DNA of 64,000 nucleotides from Kitasatospora herbaricolor. Its GTDB lineage: Bacteria > Actinomycetota > Actinomycetes > Streptomycetales > Streptomycetaceae. The stretch spans positions 5,332,001 through 5,396,000 of the forward strand of contig NZ_JAUSVA010000002.1 in assembly GCF_030813695.1 (NCBI RefSeq). The letters run 5' to 3'. Under the pieces are notes generated by a model, which did no database searches, had not been told where the DNA came from, and saw only the letters and a program-made list of their open reading frames with translations. Made by a program: the position numbers and the translations under genes. Positions 27,229 through 35,673 of this stretch are shown in pieces (the first letter of the stretch is position 1; each line of letters begins with the position of its first letter).

Positions 27229-28137
27229 TCAGGCGGTGATGTCCCGGCTCGTGAAGCGGGACCACGCGGCCGAGCCGAAGACGGCGACGTAGAAGGCCTG
27301 CAGCCCGAGGTTCTTCAGCACGCCGTCCCAGTACATCGGCTCCCGCAGCAGATCTCCGAAGGTCAGCCAGTGGTGGGTGAAGAGGAACGGCTGCACGGCG
27401 TGCAGCTGCGGGAAGCTGTCCAGGATCTGCACGGTGATCACCAGGCCGACGGTGCTCGCCATCGCGGCGATCCCGCTGCCGGTCAGGGTCGAGATGAACA
27501 GGCCGATCGCCACCAGGCCCGCCAGTGAGCAGGCCGCCACCCCGACCACCAGGACGGCCCGCAGCAGCGCCTCGCCGAAGCCGATGGTGTCGCCCGAGAT
27601 CAGCGTCACCTCGCCGAGCGGGAAGAGGGCGGCGCCGGTCGCCAGCGCCGCCAGCGCGACGGTGGCCGTCGCGGCCAGGCAGAACGCCAGCCCGGCCGTG
27701 AACTTGGCGACCAGCAGCCTGGTCCGCCCGGCCGGCGCCACCAGCAGATAGCGCAAGGTGCCGGTGCTCGCCTCGCCCGCGATCGAGTCGCCCGCCACCA
27801 CGCCGACGGTCATCGGCAGGAACACCGGCAGCGCCACGGCCAGCGCCGTGAACACCAGGAACAGCCCGTTCTGGGTCACCTGGGCGATGAAGGCCGGCCC
27901 CTCCCCGCCGCGGGCGCCACCCGTCTCGATCCGGACCACCGTGCCGATCAGCACCGGCAGCACCGCCAGGATGCCCAGCAGCGCGATCGTCCTGGTCCGG
28001 CGGAAGGTCAGCGACAGCTCGCTGCGCACCAGGGCCAGACCGCCCGCCGCCGTCCGCGGCCGCCGCCCGCCCGCCACCGGCACCGCCCCGGCGGCTCTGC
28101 CCGACCCGGCCTCCGCCACCGTGTCAACCCGCGACAT
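27229..28137 (-). CDS. ABC-2 type transporter permease
   Basis: Six-helix permease, 302 residues, pairing with the ATPase encoded just upstream. A ~40-residue cytoplasmic N-terminus leads to SLTFRRTRTIALLGILAVLPVLIGTVV. Then come the ABC-2 core GDSIAGEASTGTLRYLLVAPAGRTRLLVAK and a set of alanine-rich helices. The start overlaps the ATPase stop by 14 bases. With the LolA-like gene it forms a three-gene minus-strand unit (29170-30420, 28124-29173, 27229-28137). Family members export drugs, lipids or peptides, or release lipoproteins; the substrate is not apparent. Confidence 0.88.
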   Translation of the reverse strand: MSRVDTVAEAGSGRAAGAVPVAGGRRPRTAAGGLALVRSELSLTFRRTRTIALLGILAVLPVLIGTVVRIETGGARGGEGPAFIAQVTQNGLFLVFTALAVALPVFLPMTVGVVAGDSIAGEASTGTLRYLLVAPAGRTRLLVAKFTAGLAFCLAATATVALAALATGAALFPLGEVTLISGDTIGFGEALLRAVLVVGVAACSLAGLVAIGLFISTLTGSGIAAMASTVGLVITVQILDSFPQLHAVQPFLFTHHWLTFGDLLREPMYWDGVLKNLGLQAFYVAVFGSAAWSRFTSRDITA

Positions 28138-29173
28138 CGAAGCCCTCCCCGGTCATCGCCACGAAGGCGTCCTCCAACGTGCCCCGCTCCAGGCCGAAGC
28201 CCCGCACCCGCACCCCGGCCTCCACCAGGGCCGCGCAGAGCTTGGGCAGCGCGTCCTCGGCGGCGTTGCCGGCCTCGGCGTCCACCCGGCCCTCGGCGGT
28301 GACGACGCCGGCCAGCCCGTGGGCGGCCAGCACCGTGGCGGCGGCCGCCGTGTCCTCCGTACGGACCACCAGCCGGCCCTGCGCGCGGGCCGCCAGCTCG
28401 GCGACGGTGCCCTGCACCACCAGCCGGCCGCGCGACATCACCGCCGCGTGCGTGCAGACCTGCTCGATCTCGTCCAGCAGGTGCGAGGAGAGGAACACCG
28501 TGGTGCCCTCCGCCGCGACCTCCCGGATCAGCGACCGGATCTCCCGCATGCCCTGCGGGTCCAGCCCGTTGGTCGGCTCGTCCAGCACCAGCAGCTCGCG
28601 CGGCTGCAGCAGGGCGGCCGCCAGGCCCAGGCGCTGCTTCATCCCCAGGGAGTAGGCGCGGGCCTTCTTGCCGGCCGCCGCCGTCAGCCCGACCCGGTCC
28701 AGGGCGTCCCGGACCCGGTGGTCCCGGGTGCGCGGGTCGGCGGTCGGGTCGGCCGCGTCGTAGCGGGCGAGGTTGTCGCGCCCGGACAGGAAGCCGTAGA
28801 GCGCGGGCCCCTCGATCAGGGCGCCGACCCGGGGCAGCACGCTGCCCACCGACTGCGGCATGGACTCGCCGAGCACCGTCGCCCGCCCGGAGGTCGGCGC
28901 GATCAGGCCCATCAGCATCCGGATCGTGGTGGTCTTGCCCGAGCCGTTCGGACCGAGGAACCCGAAGACGCTGCCCCGGGGCACCGTCAGGTCGAGGCCG
29001 TCCACCGCGAGCTGGCCGCCGCGGAAGCGCTTGGTCAGGCCGGTGGTGCTGATCACCTGGTCGGCCGCCGGGACCGGGGCGGTGGAAGTGGCGGAGGGAG
29101 CGACCGCGGGGGCCGGACGCGCATCCGCGGCCCGGCCCCCGGTCGGCTCCGTGGAGGGAGCCTGGACCATCAC
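28124..29173 (-). CDS. ABC transporter ATP-binding protein
   Basis: Nucleotide-binding subunit, 349 residues. A 40-residue Pro/Ala N-terminal extension precedes the ATPase domain. Walker A is GPNGSGKTTT, the signature is YSLGMKQRLGLA, Walker B is LLVLDEPTNGLD, and the switch His is in FLSSHLLDEIEQ. The C-terminal ~90 residues are a CcmA/DrrA-like extension. The GTG start 29173 overlaps the TGA of the upstream LolA-like gene; an adjacent ATG at 29170 is the alternative. Drives the ABC-2 permease encoded next. Confidence 0.92.
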   Translation of the reverse strand: MMVQAPSTEPTGGRAADARPAPAVAPSATSTAPVPAADQVISTTGLTKRFRGGQLAVDGLDLTVPRGSVFGFLGPNGSGKTTTIRMLMGLIAPTSGRATVLGESMPQSVGSVLPRVGALIEGPALYGFLSGRDNLARYDAADPTADPRTRDHRVRDALDRVGLTAAAGKKARAYSLGMKQRLGLAAALLQPRELLVLDEPTNGLDPQGMREIRSLIREVAAEGTTVFLSSHLLDEIEQVCTHAAVMSRGRLVVQGTVAELAARAQGRLVVRTEDTAAAATVLAAHGLAGVVTAEGRVDAEAGNAAEDALPKLCAALVEAGVRVRGFGLERGTLEDAFVAMTGEGFDVAG

Positions 29174-30420
29174 TTCACTCCGGCCGCACTCTGCAGGACC
29201 GGCAGCGTCACCGCGCCGGCGAACACCCGGCCGTCATCGGTGACCAGCGCGTTCAGCACCTTGGTGCTGATCAGCGACCCGCCCTTGACCGGCTTGCCGA
29301 GCGCCCGGGCCAGCGACTGCACGCTCTGCCCGGCCACCTCCGAGCCGTGCCGGCCCGCCGCCCCGGCGGGGATCTCCGTGGCGGGCAGCTTGAGGCTGAC
29401 CACCGTCGTCCAGCCCTCGCCGATCACGTTGAGGGAGTCCTTGGCGGCCCGGGCCTCCTCGGCGCTCCGGCCGGCGTCGGCCGCGCCGCCGCCCCGCTGC
29501 CCGGCCGCCGGCCGCTCGCCGGCCTTCTGCTCGACCACCTTCGCGCCCTTGGGCAGGGCGAACTCGAAGGTCTTGGCGTCCGGCCTGGCGAACGAGACGT
29601 CACTGAAGTGCGCGTCGAAGACGGTGGCGCCACCGGTGGCCTTCACCACCACGGCCAGCGGCACGCCGGTGCCGGAGTCGACGGCGATCCGCACCTCGCC
29701 CAGCGTCGAGCCGGACTGCGTGGGCTTCACGCTCAGCTGGTACGCCTTCCGGTCGGCCACCGTGGTCGTGCCGTCCACGGTGACCGAGGTGGTGCCCGCG
29801 CCGAGGGCCAGGAACCGCCGGGCCGCCTCCTGCGGGGTGACCGGCACGCCGGCCAGCAGGCCGGGCGTCGCCGCCCGCTGCCCGTCGCCCTGCGGGAGCG
29901 CCAGGTGGAAGGCCTCGTTGGAGGCGCTGTCCCAGGCCCAGACCTGGTCGCCGCTGCGCACCAGCTCGTAGCCGGCCAACTGCTCGATCAGCCCGATCCG
30001 CTGGCGGTCCGGCCCGTCCACCGCGACCCGCAGCGTGTGCTCCCCGCCCAGCAGGCCGACCAGCTTGGACTCCGGCGCCGGCGCGGACGGGTCGAAGCCC
30101 TGCGCGCCGCCGCCCTGGCCGCCGGTGCCGAGGCCGCCGACCGCGCCGAGCAGCTGGGACGGCGCCCCCAGGTCGGCGCTGACCCGCACCGTCCCGGAGA
30201 GGCTCTGCGTCTGCGTGCCGAGCGCCTTCGCCACCAGCTGCTCCGCCGTCAGGGGCGGCAGCTCCGGCGAGCGTCCGTCGGCCAGCGCGGGCACCAGGCC
30301 GATGCCGGCGGCGACCGTGCCGGCCACCACCACCGGCACCAGGATCCGCACCGCGGTGCGCCGCCCGGAGCGGTACGGCGCGCCGCCCTCCCCGTTCGCA
30401 GTCGTCGTGTGGTCCGTCAT
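29170..30420 (-). CDS. LolA-like (outer-membrane lipoprotein carrier fold) membrane-anchored protein
   Basis: Exported protein, 416 residues. A basic N-terminus and a signal-anchor helix, RTAVRILVPVVVAGTVAAGIGL (about 25-46), precede a LolA/LppX-type beta-sheet domain with a repeated edge. Segments such as VRVSADLGAPSQLLGAVGG, YELVRSGDQVWAWDSASNEAFHL and TFEFALPKGAKVVEQ resemble DUF2092/LolA proteins. A Gly/Ala-rich linker near residue 320 separates a C-terminal part. ATG 30420 is chosen from GGAGGGG nine bases upstream. Coupled to the ABC genes by a GTGA overlap. LolA folds bind lipids, so a role in moving lipid or lipoprotein with this transporter is inferred. Confidence 0.75.
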   Translation of the reverse strand: MTDHTTTANGEGGAPYRSGRRTAVRILVPVVVAGTVAAGIGLVPALADGRSPELPPLTAEQLVAKALGTQTQSLSGTVRVSADLGAPSQLLGAVGGLGTGGQGGGAQGFDPSAPAPESKLVGLLGGEHTLRVAVDGPDRQRIGLIEQLAGYELVRSGDQVWAWDSASNEAFHLALPQGDGQRAATPGLLAGVPVTPQEAARRFLALGAGTTSVTVDGTTTVADRKAYQLSVKPTQSGSTLGEVRIAVDSGTGVPLAVVVKATGGATVFDAHFSDVSFARPDAKTFEFALPKGAKVVEQKAGERPAAGQRGGGAADAGRSAEEARAAKDSLNVIGEGWTTVVSLKLPATEIPAGAAGRHGSEVAGQSVQSLARALGKPVKGGSLISTKVLNALVTDDGRVFAGAVTLPVLQSAAGVK

Positions 30421-30551
30421 CACGTTCAACCCCTCCGTAGCCCGTGGCGGATCGCCCTTCCTGCTCCATTAGACGCTTCGGACCGCCCCGCGGCATCGCT
30501 CTGCAGGGCCAGATCCGCGTACGTCTCACGGACCATCGGACGACGGACGTG

Positions 30552-30572
30552 ACCCTGATCCCACCTCAGGGT
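30552..30572. promoter_or_regulatory. Inverted repeat upstream of fbiC
   Basis: Perfect arms ACCCTGA and TCAGGGT with a seven-base spacer, 40 bases before the fbiC ATG and 131 bases from the divergent LolA-like gene. A candidate operator. No regulator is encoded beside it. Confidence 0.45.
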
Positions 30573-30612
30573 TGGGTCCTCCCGAGGTCGAATGCTGGCG
30601 TATCGTCGCGGC

Positions 30613-33201
30613 ATGGACGCAACCGAGGCCTCCCCCGGCACACCCGGCCCGACCAGCAACGGTATGCGGCGGGCGCTGCGCCGGGCACGGGACGGCGTGG
30701 CCCTCGACGCGGCCGAGGCCGCGGTGCTGCTGCAGGCCCGCGGTGACGACCTGCGCGACCTCTGCGCCAGCGCGGCCCGGGTCCGCGACGCGGGGCTGGA
30801 GGCGGCGGGCCGCCCGGGGGTCGTCACGTACTCGAAGAAGGTCTTCATCCCGCTCACCCGCCTCTGCCGGGACAAGTGCCACTACTGCACCTTCGTCACC
30901 GTGCCGGGCAAGCTCCGCCGGGCCGGGCACGGGATGTACCTCTCGCCGGACGAGGTGCTGGAGATCGCCCGTCAGGGCGCGGCGCTGGGCTGCAAGGAGG
31001 CCCTCTTCACGCTGGGCGACCGCCCGGAGGACCGCTGGCCCGAGGCCCGCGAGTGGCTGGACGCGCACGGCTACGACGACACCCTCGCGTACGTGCGGGC
31101 GATGGCGATCCGGGTGCTGGAGGAGACCGGCCTGCTGCCGCACCTCAACCCCGGCGTGCTGACCTGGACGGACTTCCAGCGGCTGAAGCCGGTCGCCCCC
31201 TCGATGGGCATGATGCTGGAGACCACCGCCACCCGGCTCTGGTCCGAGCCCGGCGGCCCGCACTTCGGCTCGCCCGACAAGGAGCCGGCGGTACGGCTGC
31301 GGGTGCTGGAGGACGCCGGGCGCAGCGCCGTCCCGTTCACCACCGGGGTGCTGATCGGGATCGGCGAGACGTACGAGGAGCGGGCCGACGCGCTGTTCGC
31401 CATCCGGCGCACCGCCCGGCAGTACCACGCGATCCAGGAAGTGATCGTGCAGAACTTCCGGGCCAAGCCGGACACCGCGATGCGCGCGATGCCGGACGCC
31501 GAACTGGAGGAGCTGGCCGCCGCCATCGCCGTCACCCGGCTGGTGCTCGGCCCCTCGGCGCGGATCCAGGCGCCGCCGAACCTGGTCGACGCGCAGTGGG
31601 CGCTGATCATCGGCGCGGGGATCGACGACTGGGGCGGCGTCTCACCGCTGACGCCCGACCACGTCAACCCGGAGCGGCCCTGGCCGCACATCGAGGACCT
31701 CGCCGCCCGCACCGCGGAGTCCGGCTTCGAGCTGCGCGAGCGCCTCACCGTCTACCCCGAGTACCTGCTGCGCGGCGAGCCCTGGCTGGACCCGCGGATC
31801 CTGCCGCACGTGAACGCCCTCGCCGACCCGGTCACCGGCCTGGCCCGCGAGGGCGCGATGCCGGCCGGCCGGCCCTGGCAGGAGCCCGAGGACCTGCCGG
31901 CCTCGTACGGGCGGACCGACCTGCACCGCACCATCGACACCGAGGGCCGCACCGGCGACCGCCGGGCCGACTTCGAGGACGTGTACGGGGACTGGGAGGC
32001 GCTGCGCGAGCAGGTCGCCGGCGCGGCCCCGGAGCGACTGAGCGGCGACGTCCGCGAGGCGCTGGCGGTGGCCGCCGACGACCCGACCAGGCTGACCGAC
32101 GACCAGGCCCTCGCGCTGCTGCACGCCGACGGCCCGGCGCTGGACGCGCTCTGCCGGATCGCCGACGACGTGCGCAGGGACGCGGTCGGCGACACCGTCA
32201 CCTACTGCGTCACCCGGAACATCAACTTCACCAACGTCTGCTACACCGGCTGCCGGTTCTGCGCGTTCGCCCAGCGCCGCACCGACGCCGACGCCTACAC
32301 CCTCTCGCTGGAGCAGGTCGCCGACCGGGCCGCGCAGGCCTGGGACGTCGGCGCCACCGAGGTCTGCATGCAGGGCGGCATCCACCCCGACCTGCCGGGC
32401 ACCGCCTACTTCGACATCGCCCGCGCGGTGAAGGCCCGGGTGCCGGGGATGCACGTGCACGCCTTCTCCCCGATGGAGGTCGTCAACGGCGCCACCCGCA
32501 CCGGCCTGTCCGTCCGGGACTGGCTCCAGCAGGCCAAGGAGGCCGGCCTGGACAGCATCCCCGGGACGGCCGCCGAGATCCTCGACGACGACGTCCGCTG
32601 GGTGCTGACCAAGGGCAAGCTGCCCGCCGCCACCTGGGTCGAGGTGGTCAGCACCGCGCACGAGCTGGGTATCCGCTCCTCGTCCACGATGATGTACGGC
32701 CATGTGGACACCCCGGCGCACTGGCTCGGGCACCTGCGGGTGCTGGCCGGGATCCAGCAGCGCACCGGCGGCTTCACCGAGTTCGTGACGCTGCCGTTCA
32801 TCCACACCAACGCGCCGGTCTACCTGGCCGGCATCGCCCGGCCGGGCCCGACCGCCCGGGACAACCGGGTGGTGGTCGCGATGGCCCGGCTGCTGCTGCA
32901 CACCCACATCCCCAACATCCAGACCAGCTGGGTGAAGCTGGGCGCGGAGGGCGCCGCCGAGATGCTCCGCTCGGGCGCCAACGACCTGGGCGGCACGCTG
33001 ATGGAGGAGACCATCTCGCGGATGGCCGGCTCGGCGTACGGCAGTTACAAGTCCGTGCGGGACCTGGAGGCGATCGCGGAGGCCGCCGGGCGCCCGCACC
33101 GCCAGCGCACCACCACGTACGGCGAGGTGCCCGCCGAGCGGCGCGCCGCGGCGCTGGCCTCGGACGGCCACCTGCCGGCGCTGCTGCCGGTCCTGGAGTA
33201 G
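30613..33201 (+). CDS. fbiC: Bifunctional FO synthase (CofG-CofH fusion)
   Basis: Makes the deazaflavin FO, precursor of coenzyme F420, from tyrosine and a ribityl pyrimidine by two radical-SAM half-reactions; 862 residues. The N-terminal CofG domain has the cluster triad Cys85, Cys89, Cys92 (CRDKCHYC) and ALFTLGDRPE. The C-terminal CofH domain has Cys543, Cys547, Cys550 (CYTGCRFC), then EVCMQGGIHPDLPG and SMMYGHVDTP-like segments. ATG 30613 is preferred; ATG 30592 lies in the promoter-like region. No ribosome site precedes 30613, and TATCGT lies seven bases upstream, so the message may be leaderless. Supplies F420 to cytoplasmic oxidoreductases. Confidence 0.95.
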   Translation: MDATEASPGTPGPTSNGMRRALRRARDGVALDAAEAAVLLQARGDDLRDLCASAARVRDAGLEAAGRPGVVTYSKKVFIPLTRLCRDKCHYCTFVTVPGKLRRAGHGMYLSPDEVLEIARQGAALGCKEALFTLGDRPEDRWPEAREWLDAHGYDDTLAYVRAMAIRVLEETGLLPHLNPGVLTWTDFQRLKPVAPSMGMMLETTATRLWSEPGGPHFGSPDKEPAVRLRVLEDAGRSAVPFTTGVLIGIGETYEERADALFAIRRTARQYHAIQEVIVQNFRAKPDTAMRAMPDAELEELAAAIAVTRLVLGPSARIQAPPNLVDAQWALIIGAGIDDWGGVSPLTPDHVNPERPWPHIEDLAARTAESGFELRERLTVYPEYLLRGEPWLDPRILPHVNALADPVTGLAREGAMPAGRPWQEPEDLPASYGRTDLHRTIDTEGRTGDRRADFEDVYGDWEALREQVAGAAPERLSGDVREALAVAADDPTRLTDDQALALLHADGPALDALCRIADDVRRDAVGDTVTYCVTRNINFTNVCYTGCRFCAFAQRRTDADAYTLSLEQVADRAAQAWDVGATEVCMQGGIHPDLPGTAYFDIARAVKARVPGMHVHAFSPMEVVNGATRTGLSVRDWLQQAKEAGLDSIPGTAAEILDDDVRWVLTKGKLPAATWVEVVSTAHELGIRSSSTMMYGHVDTPAHWLGHLRVLAGIQQRTGGFTEFVTLPFIHTNAPVYLAGIARPGPTARDNRVVVAMARLLLHTHIPNIQTSWVKLGAEGAAEMLRSGANDLGGTLMEETISRMAGSAYGSYKSVRDLEAIAEAAGRPHRQRTTTYGEVPAERRAAALASDGHLPALLPVLE

Positions 33202-33214
33202 CGGCCGGGGCGCG

Positions 33215-33246
33215 GGAGCCCCGCGGACCGGGAGCCCCGCGGACCG
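33215..33246. repeat. 16-bp tandem repeat, two copies
   Basis: GGAGCCCCGCGGACCG occurs twice head to tail just after the fbiC stop, inside GC-rich sequence that can form several hairpins. Probably a decayed or variable terminator region. Confidence 0.8.
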
Positions 33247-33325
33247 GGGGCGCCGCTGGAGCGCGCGGGCGGCCCCGGGCGCCGGCCCGGCGCGCCCGTA
33301 CGCCCGCCGGCTCCGCCGCGGGCCG

Positions 33326-33355
33326 TGGACCCGCCGTCACGGCCCGCGCTAGGTT
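33326..33355 (+). promoter_or_regulatory. Candidate promoter for the Cys leader
   Basis: TGGACC at 33326 and TAGGTT at 33350 are separated by 18 bases. The leader ATG lies seven bases after the -10, where transcription would begin, so the leader is probably translated from a leaderless transcript. No Shine-Dalgarno sequence is visible. Confidence 0.45.
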
Positions 33356-33361
33356 GGCGCC

Positions 33362-33430
33362 ATGAGCGTGCTCGTGCGGCGTCGACACGTCGACCTCTGC
33401 CGCGTGTCCAGCACCGGCTGTCGCGGCTGA
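33362..33430 (+). CDS. Cysteine-containing leader peptide upstream of beta-carbonic anhydrase
   Basis: A 22-codon ORF reads MSVLVRRRHVDLCRVSSTGC followed by Arg-Gly. The pattern R-R-H-V-D-L-x-R-V-x-S plus late Cys codons is that of the putative leader peptides found ahead of sulfur and cysteine genes in Streptomyces. Comparable uORFs with Cys codons mediate cysteine-responsive attenuation in mycobacteria. Cys codons are at positions 13 and 20 of the peptide. It lies 228 bases before the carbonic anhydrase start, with a stable hairpin between. Expression and regulation are inferred; the peptide pattern is seen directly. Confidence 0.8.
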   Translation: MSVLVRRRHVDLCRVSSTGCRG

Positions 33431-33580
33431 CCCACCGGGTCGCCCAGGGCCGGGCCGGTGGCCCGCCCCCACGTTCGTCCATTCCCGCCGGGTCCCGGCC
33501 GCGTCGCCCGACGCCGTCCGGCCCGTGCCCGGGCCGCCGCCCCTGACGGCCGCGGCCCCTCCTCCCCGCGGTGACCCGCC

Positions 33581-33606
33581 GCGCCCTCCCCGCCGGGGGA
33601 GCGCGC
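33581..33606 (+). promoter_or_regulatory. Hairpin in the carbonic anhydrase leader
   Basis: CTCCCC/GGGGAG stem with a four-base loop, extended by four pairs past one mismatch. It ends 52 bases before the carbonic anhydrase ATG. It may be the attenuator or anti-attenuator element responding to translation of the Cys leader; alternative pairings with upstream GC-rich sequence are possible. Confidence 0.45.
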
Positions 33607-33658
33607 CCGGCGGGCCGCCCGCCCCCGTGTGCTCCAGCCAGCGAATCCGGAGTCGGTC

Positions 33659-34162
33659 ATGACCGAGAACCCCCGTGCCACCGAGCAGTACCTCGCCAAC
33701 AACGCGGACTACGCCGCCTCCTTCACCGGACCGCTCCCGCTGCCGCCGGCCCGCCGCACCGCCGTCCTCGCCTGCATGGACGCCCGGCTCAACGTCTACG
33801 GCGTCCTCGGCCTGGCCGAGGGCGACTCGCACGTGATCCGCAACGCGGGCGGGGTCGCGACCGACGACGCGATCCGCTCGCTGGCGATCAGTCAGCGGCT
33901 CCTCGGGACCCGCGAGATCATCCTGATCCACCACACCGACTGCGGCATGCTCACCTTCTCCGACGACGCCTTCCGGGAGTCGATCCGGGAGGAGACCGGC
34001 ATCAAGCCGCCGTGGGCCGCCGAGGCCTTCGCCGACCTCGACACCGATGTGCGGCAGTCCGTCGCGCGGATCAGGAACAGCCCGTTCGTCCCGTACACCG
34101 ACGCGGTGCGCGGATTCGTGCTGGACGTCGCCACCGGCAAGCTGCAGGAGGTCGTGGCCTGA
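33659..34162 (+). CDS. Beta-class carbonic anhydrase, Rv1284 type
   Basis: Interconverts CO2 and bicarbonate, 167 residues. Zinc ligands fall at Cys39 (in ACMDAR with Asp41 and Arg43), His92 and Cys95 (in HHTDCGML), the same spacing as mycobacterial Rv1284. The whole sequence follows that subgroup, from YLANNADYAASFTGPLP to RGFVLDVATGKL. In Mycobacterium that gene sits beside cysDN of sulfate assimilation, which fits the Cys leader upstream here. ATG 33659 has GGAG six bases upstream. The stop is followed by tandem repeats and a long hairpin. Confidence 0.95.
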   Translation: MTENPRATEQYLANNADYAASFTGPLPLPPARRTAVLACMDARLNVYGVLGLAEGDSHVIRNAGGVATDDAIRSLAISQRLLGTREIILIHHTDCGMLTFSDDAFRESIREETGIKPPWAAEAFADLDTDVRQSVARIRNSPFVPYTDAVRGFVLDVATGKLQEVVA

Positions 34163-34181
34163 CCCCTCGGCCGACCGGGCC

Positions 34182-34232
34182 AGCCGAACCACCGGGCCAG
34201 CCGAACCACCGGGCCCGCCGAACCACCGGGCC
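34182..34232. repeat. 17-bp tandem repeat, three copies
   Basis: Three head-to-tail copies of AGCCGAACCACCGGGCC (the last with one changed base) lie between the convergent carbonic anhydrase and phosphatase genes, with a partial copy before them. Non-coding. Confidence 0.9.
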
Positions 34233-34248
34233 CGCGGCCCCGGCGCCC

Positions 34249-34302
34249 GACGGCGAGGGCCGGCCCCACCCGGACCGCCGGGCGGGGCCGGCCCTCGCCG
34301 TC
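34249..34302. terminator. Bidirectional terminator, 19-bp perfect stem
   Basis: Perfect 19-base arms beginning GACGGCGAGGGCC and ending CCTCGCCGTC, with a 16-base loop. It ends nine bases before the phosphatase stop and follows the carbonic anhydrase. Confidence 0.85.
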
Positions 34303-34310
34303 CGCCGTTC

Positions 34311-35432
34311 TCAGCCCACCAGCAGCCGGCTGCGCAGGTCCCGCAGGTCGCGGCCGTCCAGGCCGAGGCCGGAGCGGAGGTAGCTGTCGAAGGAGCCGAA
34401 CCTCTGCTGCACCTCGTCGAAGCCGGCGTTCAGGTACTCCGGCCGGACGTCCAGCAGCGGCTTGTACACCGCCTGGTAGGCGGGTGGCAGCTGGGCCAGG
34501 GTGGCGGCGTTCTCGGCCGCCCGGTAGGTGTTGCTGGCCAGGTAGTCGGCCTCGACGGTGGAGCGCGGCACGCCGAGGGCGGTGAGCAGCGCGGCGGCGG
34601 CCCAGCCGGTGCGGTCCTTGCCAGCGGTGCAGTGGAACAGCACGCCCTGGTCGTCGCGCTCCACCAGGGAGTCGAGCACCGTGCGGTAGGCGGCCTTGGC
34701 GCTGTCGGCGGAGACCATGGTGCGCTCGGCGTCGATCATCACCTGGACGGCGGCCTGCGGGCTGGTCACGTCGAACGCGCCGGTGCCGGCGGCGCCCAGG
34801 ACGTTGGCGTCGACCACGGCGGCGCCGGCCGGGACGCGGTCCGGCGCGCTCTTCCGCTCGGCGGGGGTGCGCAGGTCGAAGACCTGCCGGACGCCGAGGC
34901 GGCGCAGCTTGGCGAGGTCCGCGTCGGTGAGCCTGCTGAGGTCGCCGGAGCGGTAGACGACGCCCAACCGCACCCAGCGGCCGTCGGCGGTGCGGTAGCC
35001 GCCCGCGTCCCGGAAGTTGGGCGCCGAGGCGAGGTGCAGCGAGCGGTCGGCGACGACCAGCGACTCGCCGCGGTCCGGGACGAGCTCGAAGAACCAGCGG
35101 TCGGCCGCGGCCAGGCCGGTGACCGTCACGGTGGCGGAGCCGGCGGCCTCGGCGACGGGCCGGCGGTGGCGGACGTCCTCCTGGTCGGTGCCGGCGAAGA
35201 CGGTCACGTGGCGGGTGCCGGGCGCGGTCCAGGTCAGGGTGAAGCTGCCGTCGGCCTGCTGGACGGCGCTCGCCGCGGTGAAGGGGACGGCGTGCCGGGC
35301 GGCCGTCCGCGAGGCGGCGGCGGGGGCGTCCTGCGGACCCGGGGCGGCGGCGAGGGCCAGGGCGGGGGAGCCGAGGGTCAGCGCGCCGGTGAGGGCCAGT
35401 GCGGTGGTCAGGCGGGTGCGGGTGGTGGTCAT
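34311..35432 (-). CDS. Secreted tyrosine/serine protein phosphatase
   Basis: Exported phosphatase of the DSP/PTP-like (LipA, Y_phosphatase3) family, 373 residues. An N-terminal signal peptide (MTTTRTRLTTALALTGALTL, then an AxA site near residue 29) is followed by a ~90-residue fibronectin-like domain. The phosphatase domain starts at NFRDAGGYRTADGRWVRLGVVYRSGDL. The P-loop HCTAGKDRTG matches CxxGxxRTG with an intact nucleophile. The general-acid and C-terminal regions are present (LLDVRPEYLNAGFDEV). ATG 35432 gives the signal peptide directly; upstream frame sequence is not family-like. Acts outside the membrane on phosphotyrosine or phosphoinositide-type substrates; the true target is unknown. 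Confidence 0.88.
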   Translation of the reverse strand: MTTTRTRLTTALALTGALTLGSPALALAAAPGPQDAPAAASRTAARHAVPFTAASAVQQADGSFTLTWTAPGTRHVTVFAGTDQEDVRHRRPVAEAAGSATVTVTGLAAADRWFFELVPDRGESLVVADRSLHLASAPNFRDAGGYRTADGRWVRLGVVYRSGDLSRLTDADLAKLRRLGVRQVFDLRTPAERKSAPDRVPAGAAVVDANVLGAAGTGAFDVTSPQAAVQVMIDAERTMVSADSAKAAYRTVLDSLVERDDQGVLFHCTAGKDRTGWAAAALLTALGVPRSTVEADYLASNTYRAAENAATLAQLPPAYQAVYKPLLDVRPEYLNAGFDEVQQRFGSFDSYLRSGLGLDGRDLRDLRSRLLVG

Positions 35433-35673
35433 GATCGGGACGCTAGGCAGCGCCGGGTGGTGGCCCGTGGCCGCCGGATGGCGGGGTGGCAACAGTTTGT
35501 TGAAGAGCTGCTCTGCGAGGGAACCGGTCAACCCGCCGAACAATTCGAATACAGTGCGGGGGCGCGCGAACCGTCGTCGGGCGCGGTTGCCCCAACCTCC
35601 GGCTTGGGGGTGCCTCCCGGGCCGAGGGCCGGGAGCGGTGCTCCCGCGACCTCTGGACGAAAGGTTCCGACTC

